Positions 10,239-21,920 of a DNA stretch of 64,000 nt are shown here, in pieces. Made by a program: the position numbers and the translations under genes. Position 1 is the first letter of the stretch. Each line of letters begins with the position of its first letter. The notes beneath the pieces are model-generated. The model had not been told where the DNA came from. It did not search any database and was given only the letters and a program-made list of their open reading frames with translations. Origin of the DNA: Lutjanus erythropterus (lineage: Eukaryota > Chordata > Actinopteri > Lutjaniformes > Lutjanidae); the NCBI GenBank assembly GCA_020091685.1, contig CM034593.1, positions 46,721,388-46,785,387 on the forward strand, in the 5' to 3' direction.

Positions 10239-11250
10239 ACTGAAGAAATTTAAATATAACAACTAATGTCCGTCAGTGTTTAATCAATGTTTAGTATAAC
10301 TTTTCAGTATTATTATCATTCATTTTCAGTAATGGTATTATTAATTTTCAAGTTTTGAAAGATTGGGTCTCCCCCTCATTATGCCCCATATTGGTTTGGT
10401 CCACTTCCTACCGATAGCTGCAGCTCTATTTTTTTCTATTTTAATCTTGTGAATTATTCAGATCATCAGTGATGAAGTGAGAATCTGTTATTTTGTCATT
10501 TATTCCCATACATGCTGTAATCTTAGTCAGCACTCCTCTGGCAGCAGCACAGTGTCACTAGATGCTTATTGTTTATTATTTATATATGTATTGTCACCAC
10601 CAGCCACAGCATTAAATATCCATCCTTGGCTGTGCGATCCTCACGCACAGACTGCCATGAGACGAAGAAATGTCAGATTTTTCTCTTTTGCACAATCAGA
10701 AGACATTTCAGGACATGTTATTTACAGCGCAGAGCTGATCTGCAGCAGACAAGCAAAAAAATTCAATCTGGTTTGCTTTTGGACTTTAAAATATTTAAAC
10801 ATGTAATAATCATCCCTTTTGTAAGCTTGGTTTATGTATTTCTCTTACCCTTGCAGTATAAAATGAAATATTATTTTCTATCAATATCAATATATCGGGG
10901 AAATCTGCACCGCTGGCCAGAGCAGAGACTATGATGTCATCTGTTGAAACATAAAGGAGGAGGAAAAATCAAACCATAGTGGACACAAGACAATATAAAT
11001 ATTTAAATAAATATGTATGTAAAAATAATAAGTAAGCCACTGCATTAATGTGCTCCAACAACACCAGCCAAAGCTGACATGGAGCCTCGGCTCTGGGTTT
11101 GAATTCAGGGACTAGAATTCTAATGTGTGTCACAGTGGTAAATTTATAAGACCTGGCCTGTCACACAGTTTTGTCTCAGGTAAAATTTTTCTTCTTGTAA
11201 ATTTTGATGGCTGACCTGTGGAAGATTATTAGGGAGAGGGAGAGAGAGGA
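10239..11250. other. Unannotated DNA, apparently single-copy
   Basis: Overlapping frames at 10477-10806 and 10569-10934 are shadows of each other in different phases, with no family resemblance. I see no splice-framed exon. Confidence 0.4.
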
Positions 11251-11254
11251 CGTG

Positions 11255-11375
11255 TTTTTTTTTTTTTTTTTCATTTCAGAAGTCAAAATGTTGAGAATAA
11301 AGTTGAAATACCACTGTGACTTTATTCTTGAAATGGTATTTCAACTTTTGTTCCTGATATTTCGACTTCTGAAAT
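11255..11375. repeat. Poly-T tract and ~40-bp-arm inverted repeat
   Basis: Seventeen T at 11255-11271 are followed by an inverted repeat. ATTTCAGAAGTCAAAAT...AGTTGAAATACCA (11273-11312) is mirrored by TGGTATTTCAACTTTTG...CGACTTCTGAAAT (11334-11375), with a ~20-base loop. The GAAGTC/GACTTC and AGTTGAAAT/ATTTCAACT pairs are exact. Probably a small fish fold-back repeat. Confidence 0.8.
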
Positions 11376-12329
11376 TATTTCCAAAGTCCTCCCGCTCCTT
11401 CCTCATCTGATTTATTTTTCCTTATGCCTGGGACTAATTCTGAAAGATCGACTTTATTCTCCACATTTTTGACTCTGTTCTTAAAAATCTTCCTCCTCCT
11501 TCGTCAGCCATCAGATTTACAGGATGACATTTTTTACCTGCATTAAAAAGTCTGACGGGCATTAATTGTACTGTCATTCCTCAAAAACTTTTCTTTTTTC
11601 TTTTTAACATTCATATTTCCAAAATAAAGCTGCCACTGTGTCACACATAAACAGACCCTGAACCTAAACCCAGATCTCTGGCTCCAGGACCAACAACATG
11701 AGATCCATCTAGAAACGTTCTTTTTATTGATTTTATGTTTTATATATATTTTATGCCAGAATGCTTCCTCTCGTTTTTTCCTCATGCCTGAACTGTTAAA
11801 AGAATCCTGTGAAATCTACTCTAACTTGCTGGCAGCAATTAGTCGCTGTAATACATTTCGCTGTATGCTTATTGTGAATTTAATTACAACACCTATAAAA
11901 TACTGTAATTGTTATTGCAGCAATAATCCCAGTGCTGTAACTGTCATCACAGTACTTTTTTATCACAGCAAATATTAGACTACTATAAGAGGCCCTTATG
12001 CATTTATTTTAATACTGCAAAACGAATAACTATAAAAGAATCACATACTGTAAAATGAAGACACATTTTTAATTTCACTGTACTCCTTTTTGTCTCTGGA
12101 CAAATATAAAGGAAATAAAAAGAAAAGCAAACGTATGGATTTATTAATAATAAAGACGTGCATTTTTTTGACATTTGCTTTGTTGGCTGTCACATGTTAT
12201 CCCAGTAATGTTGATTCGGTGTGAAAAAACTCAAACATAACACCACCACACAAGATATTTTGACATGTATTATATACATATTATACACATATATTTGTAT
12301 TAATTTGAACTACATTCTTTCTGTGGTAA
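11376..12329. other. Unannotated A/T-rich DNA
   Basis: The frames at 11543-11785 and 11727-11978 are short and of biased composition. The 11376-11520 stretch, with ATCGACTTTATTCTCC, may belong to the inverted-repeat element just upstream. Confidence 0.35.
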
Positions 12330-12640
12330 AATTTAGGTCCTACATGAAACTGCTCACAACAAGGTCTGTGGATTTTCAGCCTTTTTTTGTTTGTTTGTTT
12401 GTTTGTTTGTTTTGGCACTTTGAGCACCACAAGCTGAGTGACATTTAGTCCCATTATATCAGAGAGAAGACAGATGTCTCAATGGCCAAAACTCCAAAAC
12501 TCTGCAACTCGTACCAACAAAATCTAGAGGGATAAATAGCACTACAGGCCAGAGGACAAATATGTATTTTTACATTTGGGGGTCAGTTTAAACATGTGGT
12601 TGTGAAACGGGCACCAAAACTACTTGCTTAGGCTGATGAA
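12330..12640 (+). mobile_element. MITE family F2, copy 1 (fragment)
   Basis: It carries the ordered words AGGTCCTACATGAAACTGCTC, ACAAGGTCTGTGGATT, CACTTTGAGCACCACAAGC, CATTTAGTCCCATTATAT, AGATGTCTC and GGATAAATAGCACTACAGG. The same order occurs at 15755-16170 and 23221-23766 and, read backwards, in part at 21803-21920. A (GTTT)n tract replaces part of the middle. The consensus I recall starts AAAGGGATAGTTCACCCC; that end is worn in this copy. Confidence 0.8.
12388..12413 (+). repeat. (GTTT)n microsatellite inside MITE F2
   Basis: Six consecutive GTTT units. They sit where the other F2 copies have a T-rich stretch before the CACTTTGAGC word. Confidence 0.93.
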
Positions 12641-13550
12641 ATTATTACATGTGAGTTTTTTGTTTTATTTTAAATTACATGATATAACTCAGGTAACTTA
12701 AATCAAGTCAAAGTTGACTGGGTGAAAGTCCTATGGCTGTCCCATCCATCCAAATTAATGTACACCTGCCAAATAAAATCCCTTACTGAAGTCAGCAGCT
12801 GACGAAAGAGTGGAGTCTTGTCAGACAGCTCTTGCAAAATCAAGCTAAAAAAAAAAAAAAAGTGTGAAGCTACATACAACTCTCATATGTGTAGAAAGAG
12901 GATATGAGGGCATCAGGTCCTTTTCTGCCTGCATAATAACAAAATGCAAAATTTACCATAAGCAAGCACAGAAAAAGAAAATCCTGCTCAAAATGACTGT
13001 ATTGTGATTTACAATAAAAATATAATTACTGTAAAATTTACCCACAAATGTATTTTGACCAGAAGCTTGTTGTATACAGATTACACAATAAGCGTTTCTT
13101 CTGAGAAATGTGCGACAGTGTGTCTCTGATACTCTGTACTCTGCACTGACCACACAGCACAGCGCTGGCTGAACCTCTGTGCCGTGTGCACAGAGCGTTC
13201 TACAGGCAGCTGTCTCTCTGCGCGTCTCCCACTCATCTGTCTTTGTGTCTGCCTCCCTGTGTGGTGTCAGAGCCTTATGACTTCAGGGTTCACAGCCCGA
13301 ATCCCCTCTACAACAGGAAATGAATAGGATGGCGCTGCTGCATTTATATTAATAACTTTATCAGTATTCACAAATCACAGCAGCCATCTCTCATTCATTT
13401 AAAAATGTGTCATTTGCATCATGGATGTGCGCTGGGATGCCGACGTGCTCCACACGGAGATCTGAAGCTGTAGTTACCCAACCATTCAATTAAATCTTTA
13501 TTTGACTTTTATTTGTTTTTCACTCTCAAAAAGTTCAGTCAAAAAATCTG
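12641..13550. other. Unannotated DNA
   Basis: An A15 run lies near 12847. The 13150-13480 part is richer in G+C than its surroundings, with scattered CpGs (for example GCGCGTCTCCC near 13218), but shows no supported exon. Confidence 0.4.
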
Positions 13551-13551
13551 A

Positions 13552-13612
<61 letters not shown>
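13552..13612 (+). repeat. Compound microsatellite (CA)n(GA)n
   Basis: CA dinucleotides at 13552-13580 pass directly into GA dinucleotides at 13581-13612. Confidence 0.97.
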
Positions 13613-13615
<3 letters not shown>

Positions 13616-13924
13616 TGAGCTCAGTCATTGTGAAGGAAAATAATATGTTGAAAAATATCTATTTTACTTTCTTAATGCACTTGTTAGAACTTTAGCGCTG
13701 TACACCAGCCCCGTGTGCAGAGACCAGTCACACCTGCTGTCATTTGACTTCAAGTGTTTTACTGCATTTAAGATATCAGAACAACCTGGACAAAAGACAT
13801 TCAGTATGATATTAATAATGTTTATAATAATGATAATGATCATTTTTATTTACCACTATATGATTAACATTATATTATTTTAGTACAGTAATGTTATTTT
13901 TACAGATGCACTGCAAGATTAATG
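13613..13924. other. Unannotated A/T-rich DNA
   Basis: A short non-coding spacer between the compound microsatellite and repeat R2. Nothing recognised. Confidence 0.4.
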
Positions 13925-14520
13925 AATAAAGACAGAAAACCTTTATTTTTCACCCATTCTTGAGAATTTGAACAAACCATGTCCTACAAAAAAACTTCAG
14001 AAATTATTAATTCTAACATTCTAATTCCATTTTTTTTTTTTTTTTTTTTTTTTTTTGGTGAAAATGTGTTCTTTAAGAATTTATATATATGATATATATG
14101 TAATTTCTGAGATGTTTTGGTCTGTTTTAATGTTTTTTTGATTTCTAAACTTGCTCTGTGCCAGAAAACACCTTCGTCCCAGACAAGAATTCACAACTTC
14201 AGACAATTTAAAAAGGTTTTAAAGGCTGTCAAAGCTAAAACTGACAATATGCTATTATAATGATTTTTGTTTTTAAATGATTTTTTAATAAATATGTTGG
14301 CCCTTTAAAGTTGTTACCCAGATTTTGGTCAGTGCTCAAAAACCTGATTTAATCAGGCACAAAAAGGGTCAGCTATACCCTCAGGACCCCTGTCTCACTT
14401 CCTGCAGGAACCACAACTCTGTAGCTCTTTTAAATCAGAGCTAAAGAATAGTTCTGAAAATGTGTGTTTTCATTAGCATTAAGAGAATTCTGAGACACTT
14501 AATAAAAATGGAAAAAACTG
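13925..14520 (+). repeat. Interspersed repeat family R2, copy 1
   Basis: Long similarity to 16930-17640 and 47320-48015. Shared words in order: TTCTAAACTTGCTCTGTGCCAGAAAACAC, AGACAAGAATTCA, TGATTTAATCAGGCA, CTATACCCTCAGGAC, TCTCACTT, and ATTAGCATTAAGAGAA-TCTGAGACACTT. A T26 run lies at 14032-14057. There is no open frame and no clear terminal repeat. It lacks the segment around ATGTGTCTCAACCATAACATG that copies 2 and 3 share. Confidence 0.8.
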
Positions 14521-14602
14521 AAAAAAAACAAAACAAAAACAAAGGTTTAGTCAACTCTAAGACTTTTCCATTCATCATCATCTTTAGTTTTATGGCAGTT
14601 TG

Positions 14603-14822
14603 AGCAGCAGTAGCTCAGTCTGGAAGGACTTGGCTTGTGGTACAGAGTGTGGATTGGTAGCTGGGGAGATGCCAGTTCACCCCCTCGGCACCGCCAAGGT
14701 AACATCTCTCTGGTGCGTGTCTATACGTTCTGTTTGTGTGTGTGTGTATAACAAATTACAACAGAGTGAAAAATGTAATTTCCCCAGGGGGATTCATAAA
14801 ATATGACTTCCCTCTTCTTCTT
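14603..14822 (+). mobile_element. tRNA-derived SINE, percomorph type
   Basis: The head, AGCAGTAGCTCAGTCTGGAA then GGACTTGG, is a tRNA-like A-box region. The body, GGATTGGTAGCTGGGGAGAT, GCCAGTTCACC and GGCACCGCCAAGGT, and the tail, ACAACAGAGTGAAAAATGTA then ATTTCCCCAGGGGGATT, match a fish SINE that I recognise, including the LINE-like 3' end. The part between the A-box and the B-box is deleted, and the stretch between GCCAAGGT and ACATCTCTC is short, so this is an internally deleted copy. It lies in plus orientation directly after R2 copy 1. The frame at 14600-14806 is a shadow of it. Confidence 0.88.
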
Positions 14823-15754
14823 AATTGTTTGATTTTGCCAGAAGACTCATAGGTTTTGTGAATATAATTTGCTTTTGTGTTTAGAGTTCTGAGGGGAAAA
14901 AAAGGTGGAGGGTTTTAAGAAATGTATCTTAGCAATTTTGAAAAACTGGTTTTAAAACAAACACAAAAAAAACTGTGCAAGATCCTTTAAATCCTTGCGA
15001 CTGTCACACTGACTCACCTGCATTGAAATAACACACATAAAAGTAAAATGTAAGTCCAGTTTTAAGTACATGCTAAAGCGCAGCCTTATAAAAGTCATAA
15101 TCCACTAATAACTTGTAATAAACCTGGCTAATTTAATGAGAGGAAAAAGCCTTTTTTTATTTAGCAGAGGGGAAAATTGAAGGAGATCCCAGAGAAACCA
15201 ACGGACCATAAACACACCTTATTGTTAATGCAGGCTGTAATCAGCCTGTGAACGCATCCTGCTGATCAGGACGTTCACTGTAATCCTCCTCAGGGCTAAA
15301 ACCCGTATTAGTCGGGACTAAGGTCAGGATGTTTTGGTCGAGCGCTCTGGCCTGCTGTACATGTTACCGCTGCTGCACGGCATTCATTTACAGCAGCAGC
15401 ATGTTGTGACATTTCCAAGTCTGTCAGTGTGACAGCTGGTCACTTCAGTCAAGTGCAGCTTTTTATCAGCAGCACCTTGTCACAGAAAAGTCTGGCTTCT
15501 TTTAGAGCATCGCTGTGTTGTGCTCAGTGTCGGGTCAAACATTTTGTTCATCTTTGCTGTGACCGGAGCCTTGATCTACTAGTAGCTGTTTGAAACTGTA
15601 GCGATCGAGGAACTGAAGCATATTCGCTCCAAAAAAATAAATCAGATACATCATGTACGAAAGAAAAATCCTGCTGCTGCCATCTTAGTCTAATAGTTAC
15701 AGAAAAGAGATTCTTAAAAATCAGGATTTAAAAAAAATATCCAGACTCAAAGAC
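14823..15754. other. Single-copy DNA, no gene seen
   Basis: The part at 15180-15600 is more balanced in base composition, with words such as GCTGTAATCAGCCTG and CATTCATTTACAGCAGC. It looks less decayed than its surroundings, but carries no supported exon. Confidence 0.4.
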
Positions 15755-16170
15755 TTTAAGGGGACACTTCAGCCCAAAATCAAAAATACATATTTTTAAA
15801 TACCTGTAGTGCTGTGTATACATATTTTTATTCATCTTTTTTTTACTAAATTTAAAGTAGGTCCTACATCAAACTGCTCACAAGGTCTGTGGATTATCTT
15901 GAGTAACTGGCTCATGATTTTTGGAAAGAAACTTTTTTATTTTTTTTTCTAAATTTTTCTTTTTCCTTTTTCTTTTTTTTGACACTTTGAGCCCAAAAAG
16001 CCGAGTGTCATTTAGTCCTATTATGTTGGAAAGGAGGCAGACATCTCCAAAACTCCAAAAACTCAAACTCACACCGAAAAATTACAAATGGATACACAGC
16101 ACGACAACGACAGGTATTACAGGACTTTTCAGTTATTATTATTTTGGGGTGAACTGTATGTAACTGTAAG
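15755..16170 (+). mobile_element. MITE family F2, copy 2 (near full length)
   Basis: It starts at about AAGGGGACACTTCAGCCC and ends near TTGGGGTGAACTGTATG; the two ends are worn inverted versions of AAAGGGACAGTTCACCCC. The inside has the F2 words AGGTCCTACATCAAACTGCTC, CACAAGGTCTGTGGATTATC, CACTTTGAGCCCA, CATTTAGTCCTATTATGTTG, AGACATCTCCAAAACTCC and GGATACACAGCACGAC. The frames on both strands between 15878 and 16400 are products of this repeat. Confidence 0.82.
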
Positions 16171-16929
16171 AAATAGTGCACATCAACACTGGTCAAAAAA
16201 GAAAAAAAAAAAAGAAAGGAAAAGACAGACACAACATCTTCATACCATGGGCGTAGGTTTGTGTAGGACAGTACCAAATTTTTTCCTGAAGTAACACCAG
16301 TATTCTCCTCGTGTTTGGAGTGAACGGTGCCGTGTTGTCTCAGGACCATGGACGGAGCAGAGAGAGAGCTCAGCTGCCAGCCTCGAACAGCTGCCTCCAC
16401 GTGCCTCGACCGATGAAAACTGTTCAGAATATCCTAAGAATATTTAGCACTCTGGTGGTGCTACGTCCTTATGTGAGCGCTCTGATGAATAAATGTATTC
16501 GTTGATTTGGAAACAGCAGCCTCTGGGTGTGTCCATGTAACATTTTTTCTCCCTCACCACACAAGCACTCCATCCCAGCAACCTGCCAAAGAAAGACGCT
16601 GCATGGACACACACCTTTATGTTATTTAGCCTTTCTGAGGATATTGTTAAGTCAAAGAATTTCACGAAAAAAAAGCCCCTCTCACACAGTCCCTCATCCC
16701 AGTGCTGTTCGGTGTTGAAACCAAAACTTTGCCCTCACTTCTCACTGATCTCTTTCCCAGCAAGCATTTCACCACAGCAGATACTGTTACATCACGAGCA
16801 AAATGCACCAGTATAACCAAAACACACACATCTCACAATCATCACTTTGTCCCCCAGCAGTAACACTCCTTAAAAATCACTAACAACACGTAGTATTACA
16901 AATACGTATCACTATTTTATCATTTATCT
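16171..16929. other. Unannotated DNA
   Basis: Several short overlapping frames on both strands (16311-16816), none with a recognisable family. It contains a long A/G-rich run at 16196-16228. Confidence 0.4.
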
Positions 16930-17640
16930 ATTTGTTTGATTATTTGTTTATTTGAACCATTCTTCAGATTTATAATTTCTGGTGAAATGTCTTTAATGAT
17001 ATATTTAAATATGGAGTATATGTCATTTCTAAAATGTTTTGATTTGCTTTAATTTTCTGAATTTCTAAACTTGCTCTGTCTTTACTCAGACAAGAATTCA
17101 GAACTTCACACTATTTAAAAATGTGTTAAAGGCCTTCAAAATCTGAAACTAACAAGTATAAATAATCATCTTTGCTTTAAAATACACTTTTAAAGAAAAT
17201 GTGTCCCAGATTTCTGTGAAGCCTGTCAGATTTTTATAAAAACATGATTTAATCAGGCATATAAAGAGTCATCTATACCCTCAGGACTCTTATCTCACTT
17301 CTTGGTTTAACAAAGGAGAGAATGCTGCTCAAGCACCAGTAAACTTTGTTTTTTGACACAAATTCATGAAATAATATTTCTATCAGATGTGTCTCAACCA
17401 TAACATGTCAACTCCACAGCCCTTCTAAATCAAAGATAAATAAGAATTGTGGTTGAAAAAAAAAGTATTTTAATTAGCAATTTGCTGTGAAATGAAAAAA
17501 TATGACAAGTTGACATTTACATTTAATGAAAAACACAATCACTAAGAGGCTGGCCTGTTACAAGGTTTAATGACCAAGAGTTTGATCTTTTTAAAATATA
17601 TTTTCCAGTGTAATTGAAGACAGAAAAAAAATCTGAATCC
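16930..17640 (+). repeat. Interspersed repeat family R2, copy 2
   Basis: It aligns by eye with copies 1 and 3: TTTCTAAACTTGCTCTGTCT, AGACAAGAATTCAGAACTTC, AAACATGATTTAATCAGGCA, CTATACCCTCAGGACT, GCTGCTCAAGCACCAGTAAAC, ATGTGTCTCAACCATAACAT and CTTCTAAATCAAAGATAAA. It ends after TTACAAGGTTTAATGACCAA and GAGTTTGATCTTTTTAAAAT, both also in copy 3. Confidence 0.82.
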
Positions 17641-17739
17641 CCTAAAGACACAAGTATCTCCAGTAATGCAAAACATAATAGTCATTCCAAAACAATTTGC
17701 ACTGTTATATTAAATTTGACTGTTTTGGACATTAATTGA

Positions 17740-17890
17740 TTGATAAATTGCTTTATTCTGGCTCAATGTGATCAAATCAGATTTATTTTGATTATGTTGC
17801 GTGTTATGTTTTTTTACTGTGGACTCTCTGGTGTCTGTTTTGACTGGACTGAATGAATTTCCCAGTCTAGGACAATAAATCTGATCCGAA
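17740..17890 (+). mobile_element. LINE 3'-tail fragment
   Basis: TTTTTTACTGTGGACTCTCTGG...CTGAATGAATTTCCCAGTC...GGACAATAAATCTGATC has the form of a fish LINE 3' end (AATTTCCC, then GG-ACAATAAA, then a TCTGATC-like tail). The 5' limit is uncertain. Confidence 0.7.
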
Positions 17891-18309
17891 TATGAGTCTG
17901 TACAGGTTAGCTACGTTTATAAAAACACAAGAGTGCTTGTCAACCCTGTCTTCTGCATTTGGCCTCAAGCTCTGATCCACATCGAACCGTCTGTCCTGTT
18001 TTACAGTCCACCTGGGAGAGAAGGTTTTTCAGGACGAAGGAAATGTGACACCATCCTGGGATGAGCTCTAAACCCACACATTGTCCCATACTATTATAAA
18101 ATGCCACTTTTCCTGATAAGTGTATGAATTTTTGGTCGCATTTTATTTCACAGTGAACTAAAAAGACATAATAAGTTGTACTATATATTAAATAGACAAA
18201 AAACTTGAATTAATATGTTCTTTATTATTCAGTAAACAAAGATAGCAAACATAACAGGATGTTTTAAACCGTACTTTGTGTCTAATTAAACAAAAAATAG
18301 TCATAATCT
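17891..18309. other. Unannotated A/T-rich DNA
   Basis: No coding or repeat signal that I recognise. Confidence 0.4.
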
Positions 18310-18830
18310 GATCTGACAGTAGTTACATATTAACTAAAAATTACAATTTATACAAAAGTCTGTATACAAAACTATTTAAAAACATATTTTTACTTTGTCA
18401 TAACTCAAAAATAGTAGTAATCCACACCTCTGTGACCTCTCAAACTCTGTGAAAAAGAGTATTTTTACTTCTTTTGGCAAGCCCCCCTTTTGAAACGTGT
18501 CATGAAAAGCTTATAGACAATATGAAAGGAAAAGGAAAAATATAATTATACAATTATTTTTAAAAATAGACTTTACAATGACACATAATGATATGTAATG
18601 ATAATAAAAATTTGATTTCAAGTTTTTTTTCCCTCTCTTTTTTAATTTAGAATTTTCCCTCACCTTCATTTTCCCAGCACCCTTCTGGCAGCCGACTTTG
18701 TTGGGCTGCTAAAAGAAAAAATGTTAAGCTACTAGAAAACAGACCTTTACCAAAGGTAAGGGTTCTAAGGTTGGAAAGAATAATAATTGATTTTAATTTT
18801 TGACAATAAAGCTTTGGAATGAATCACTTA
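18310..18830 (+). repeat. Interspersed repeat family R1, copy C (longest)
   Basis: It holds ACAATTTATACAAAAGTCT, TATACAAAACTA, AATCCACACCTCTGTGACCTC, AACTCTGTGAAAAAGA, GTTGGGCTGCTAAAAGAAAA and AAGGTAAGGGTTCTAAG. It spans about 500 bp and includes parts of both copies A and B, so it best shows the family's layout. Confidence 0.65.
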
Positions 18831-20050
18831 TTGACTTCCACTTCTCTGGTGCTGACTGAGTGATGAATGTAGTATTGAGAAATGCATGTTGTCAAAAAAT
18901 GATAATTCAATTTAATAAACATAGCTGATTAACTTCAGACTGCAGTTAAGCTGGAGTTATGGTGGTAAAATGACTCCATGTATCTCATTTGTGATGATAA
19001 TTACCTGGAACTCATTTAGATGATCAAACTGATTGGTGTACGTCGCTGCTAATTTCTCTAGCGTTTTATTGATGGCGTTCTAATGTGCTGGATTTTGTTT
19101 TATCTTTTATGTTTTTACGATTATTTTATGGGTTGGATATTAACACTTTGTTTAATGTATTATGAGTGTGTTCACCAAGACAAATTCAAATCAATCATGT
19201 TGATATGGCAATGAAATAGTAAAGTTTTTTATTTCTTACACGCTAAAATTAAAAATAACACAAACTTGGTGAAACCTGACACTCAAGGAGCAAAACCTCA
19301 GCCTAGATCTGCACGACTATCAGGACATTCTCAGCCTCACGTTTTTTGCAAAGCACACTTTTCTACATTAGACACACAAATCTTACACGATGCCACTTGT
19401 AGAGCCACGGCAGACACTCAGGTGTGTAACTGTAAACTCACCAATCAGGCTAAAAAAAAAGCAACTTTTCTCTAAGATCAATAAACTGTAGCCCTATCAA
19501 TATTTTTGACAAGGGATTTCCCTGTTTAAAGCCATGCTGTGTACGCTGTCCTCTGTCATTTTTCATGGATTTTGATTGGTCTGCATTCCCTGTGATATGG
19601 ACAAATAGCTTTGGCCAGATCCAGCTATTGGTAAAGAGATGATTTTTGCAATTCATGCTGTCTTGTTGTCTCCACAAATGTTTTTTTCTGTCACTGTACT
19701 ATATTCTCAGCCTTTGGAAATGCATGGATTTATTTTACTATTTTATATTGTGGAGAGAAATTACTATTTGATTATTGTGCATTGTTTGGTCAGTATATTC
19801 ATGTACTTTGCTCTAATAATAACTCTGAAAAAATCAAAGCCAGATGGAGAGAAAATTTAATTTTCACAAATTTTGATACAGTTTTGAATGAAGTGTTTCA
19901 TTTCTGCTGAGATCTTCTGATACCTGTGTGTGTGGTTGTGTGAATTCTGTGTGATGTTTTGACAAAATGAGCCCTGTTTTCAAAATCGTGCTGAAGCAAA
20001 AAACTGTGCATCTTGAATCTTTATCAGTGACATCAAGTATCAAGTATTTC
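18831..20050. other. Mostly unannotated DNA, possible 5' part of a LINE tail
   Basis: Several short frames but none recognised. Since a LINE 3' end follows at 20055-20115, some of 19540-20050 may be the worn body of that LINE. Confidence 0.35.
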
Positions 20051-20054
20051 GGGA

Positions 20055-20115
20055 TGGACTCCATGAATTTCCCCATAAGAGGATATTAAAGTATATCGTA
20101 TCTTATCTTCTTTGT
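20055..20115 (+). mobile_element. LINE/SINE 3' end
   Basis: CCATGAATTTCCCCATAAGA, GGATATTAAAGTATATCGTA and TCTTATCTTCTT has the layout of the common fish retroposon tail GAATTTCCCC...GGATTAATAAAGTAT then TCTTATCT. Confidence 0.75.
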
Positions 20116-21116
20116 AATCCAGAGTCCAAACTAGCATCTGTAAAACATGATCTGTGATTAATTAGAGAAAATAATAATTACACGTCAGGGCTGAACGGAT
20201 ATTTACCAGCGATCAATTAATTTCAAAACAGTATTGACACTCTGCGAGGTGGAATGATTCGATAGTGATATTTAATTTATTACAGGCCATCACTTTCATT
20301 TCAGCCAATTTACAGTCTGGACTGAGAGCAGTAATTCAGAACAGGAGTTTGTTTTCAGCTCTGAGTAAAACCACAGCTCTGACGGAGAAATCTTCAAATG
20401 CAATCCAGAGATGCAGTGTGAAAATATAAGGAAAAGTGAAGTATGGCATGACATCCATATTCATCTGTATATGACCAAAAATCAATTACAGCTGCAGAGC
20501 AGCATTCATTTATCATTTCCTTCCTTATTTCATGTTGGCTGGTAAACATTTATTGGTCTGAGTGTGGGGGACCTTCCATTACACACCTAATCATCCTGCA
20601 CTCACTTTCTCCAAATGTGAATTTCCAGGTAAATAAACATCTTGATTGATTGAGCTGAGCGAGGACTGATGATCGCTGGCTGGCCTGATAAGAGCACAAC
20701 CTTGGTATCAACTTCTGGATGTTGTTTCATATCACACATGATAATAAGCAGAATCACACAGACAGAAAGAAAAAACAGGGGAAAAAATCCTTACTGCTCC
20801 TCTGAATGTAACGACTGACTTTTGTTTCCTGGATTCATTGATTTTTTTGGACATTAAGTAGCACTGTAGGCTATATGTTAAATATACAGTAGTACTTAAT
20901 ATCCATTCAATATCCACATTAAATGTTAGTATTGTTATATTTATTTAAATTAAGAAGATTAGAATTCAGATCCCATCAAACAGGCATTCTCTGGTATAAT
21001 TCAGTATAAAGTGCAAACTATATACTGAAGAGTGTTCAGCAAAATTCAGCACTTTCCAACATCTTCAAACCTCCAACTGTGTGTTCTTTACAATTATCCA
21101 ACATTCATTAACACGG
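20116..21116. other. Single-copy DNA, no gene seen
   Basis: No repeat or coding signal recognised. The 20280-20540 part has moderate composition and no obvious decay signs. Confidence 0.4.
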
Positions 21117-21647
21117 TTTAAAACAGTTAGTTCACCCTAAACTGAACATTCAGTCATTATCTCCTCACTCACATACCGATTGAAGGTTGGGTTTACTTTT
21201 TTCAGTCCAGCTGGAGTTTCACAGGAAAACGCTGTTGCAGAATCTCCCAAACAATGGAAGTGAATGGTGACCAGTTTTCAAAGGTGAAAAAACAACAGAA
21301 TTAAAAATTAAAATGCCTCCATACTGCTCGTCTGGTGTAATCCAAGTCTCCTAAAGCCCCAAAAATGTGTTATTTACCTGAATCTTCACTGTAGATCCTC
21401 AGCTTGGAGCCACGTTCATGTGCACAAGCACACTGTCTGAACTGTGTGTGTGTGTTGTGACGGTGTGTAAACTTTACAAGACTTGGATTACACCAGATGA
21501 ACAGTATATCCCGTTGTCTGGGAGATTCTGCATCACTGGTTTCCTGTTTTCTGTAGTTTGCAGACAGAAACAAAATAAACCCGCCCCTCAATCGGCATGA
21601 GGGTGAGTAGATAATGACTTTATTTTTGGGTGAACTATCCCTTTAAC
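21117..21647. mobile_element. Fold-back MITE, Angel-like, near-complete
   Basis: The left end TTTAAAACAGTTAGTTCACC and right end GGGTGAACTATCCCTTTAA are inverted copies. CATTCAGTCATTATCTCCTC, CAGTCCAGCTGGAGTTTCAC and GTAATCCAAGTCTCCTAAAG on the left are mirrored at the right by GAGTAGATAATGACTTTA, CATCACTGGTTTCCTG and GACTTGGATTACACCAGATG. The centre is at about 21380-21440 and holds a short TG run. Terminal TTTAA on both sides fits a TA or TTAA target. It belongs to the same family as 51785-52245. The name Angel-like rests on recall of the zebrafish MITE with a similar end. Confidence 0.85.
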
Positions 21648-21802
21648 ATCTTTATATCAATCAGTGTGTTCTGACATAAAAAAACTAAATTAAAGGTGCA
21701 ATTTAAGAAAAATATCAACAAATTTGTAATATAGATGTATACAAAATCTAAAAATTCAAAACCACCAGCGTGAAGAACCTGCTCAGAGGAGCTCAGATTC
21801 TT
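21648..21802. other. Short spacer between MITEs
   Basis: A/T-rich, nothing recognised. Confidence 0.4.
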
Positions 21803-21920
21803 TTAAAGGGACAGTTCACCCCAAAATCAGTGTCCTGTGGTGCTGTTTATTGTAGATTTCTTTTTTGGAGTTAGTTGCAGAGTTTTGGGGATATTGGCTG
21901 CAGAGATGTCTGCCTTCCCT
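21803..21920 (-). mobile_element. MITE family F2, copy 3 (end fragment, reversed)
   Basis: TTTTAAAGGGACAGTTCACCCCAAAATC, split here as TTTTAAAGGGACAG and TTCACCCCAAAATC, then GTTGCAGAGTTTTGGGG and GCAGAGATGTCTGCCTTCCC. This is the reverse complement of the right half of the F2 copies at 12.3, 15.8 and 23.2 kb. The rest of the element is missing. Confidence 0.78.

Noticed and set aside
10477..10934. Overlapping 109- and 121-residue plus frames
   Set aside because: Same DNA in two phases, no codon bias visible and no family resemblance.
16008..16400. 130-residue minus frame as a gene
   Set aside because: Most of it lies inside MITE F2 copy 2 and an A/G-rich run.
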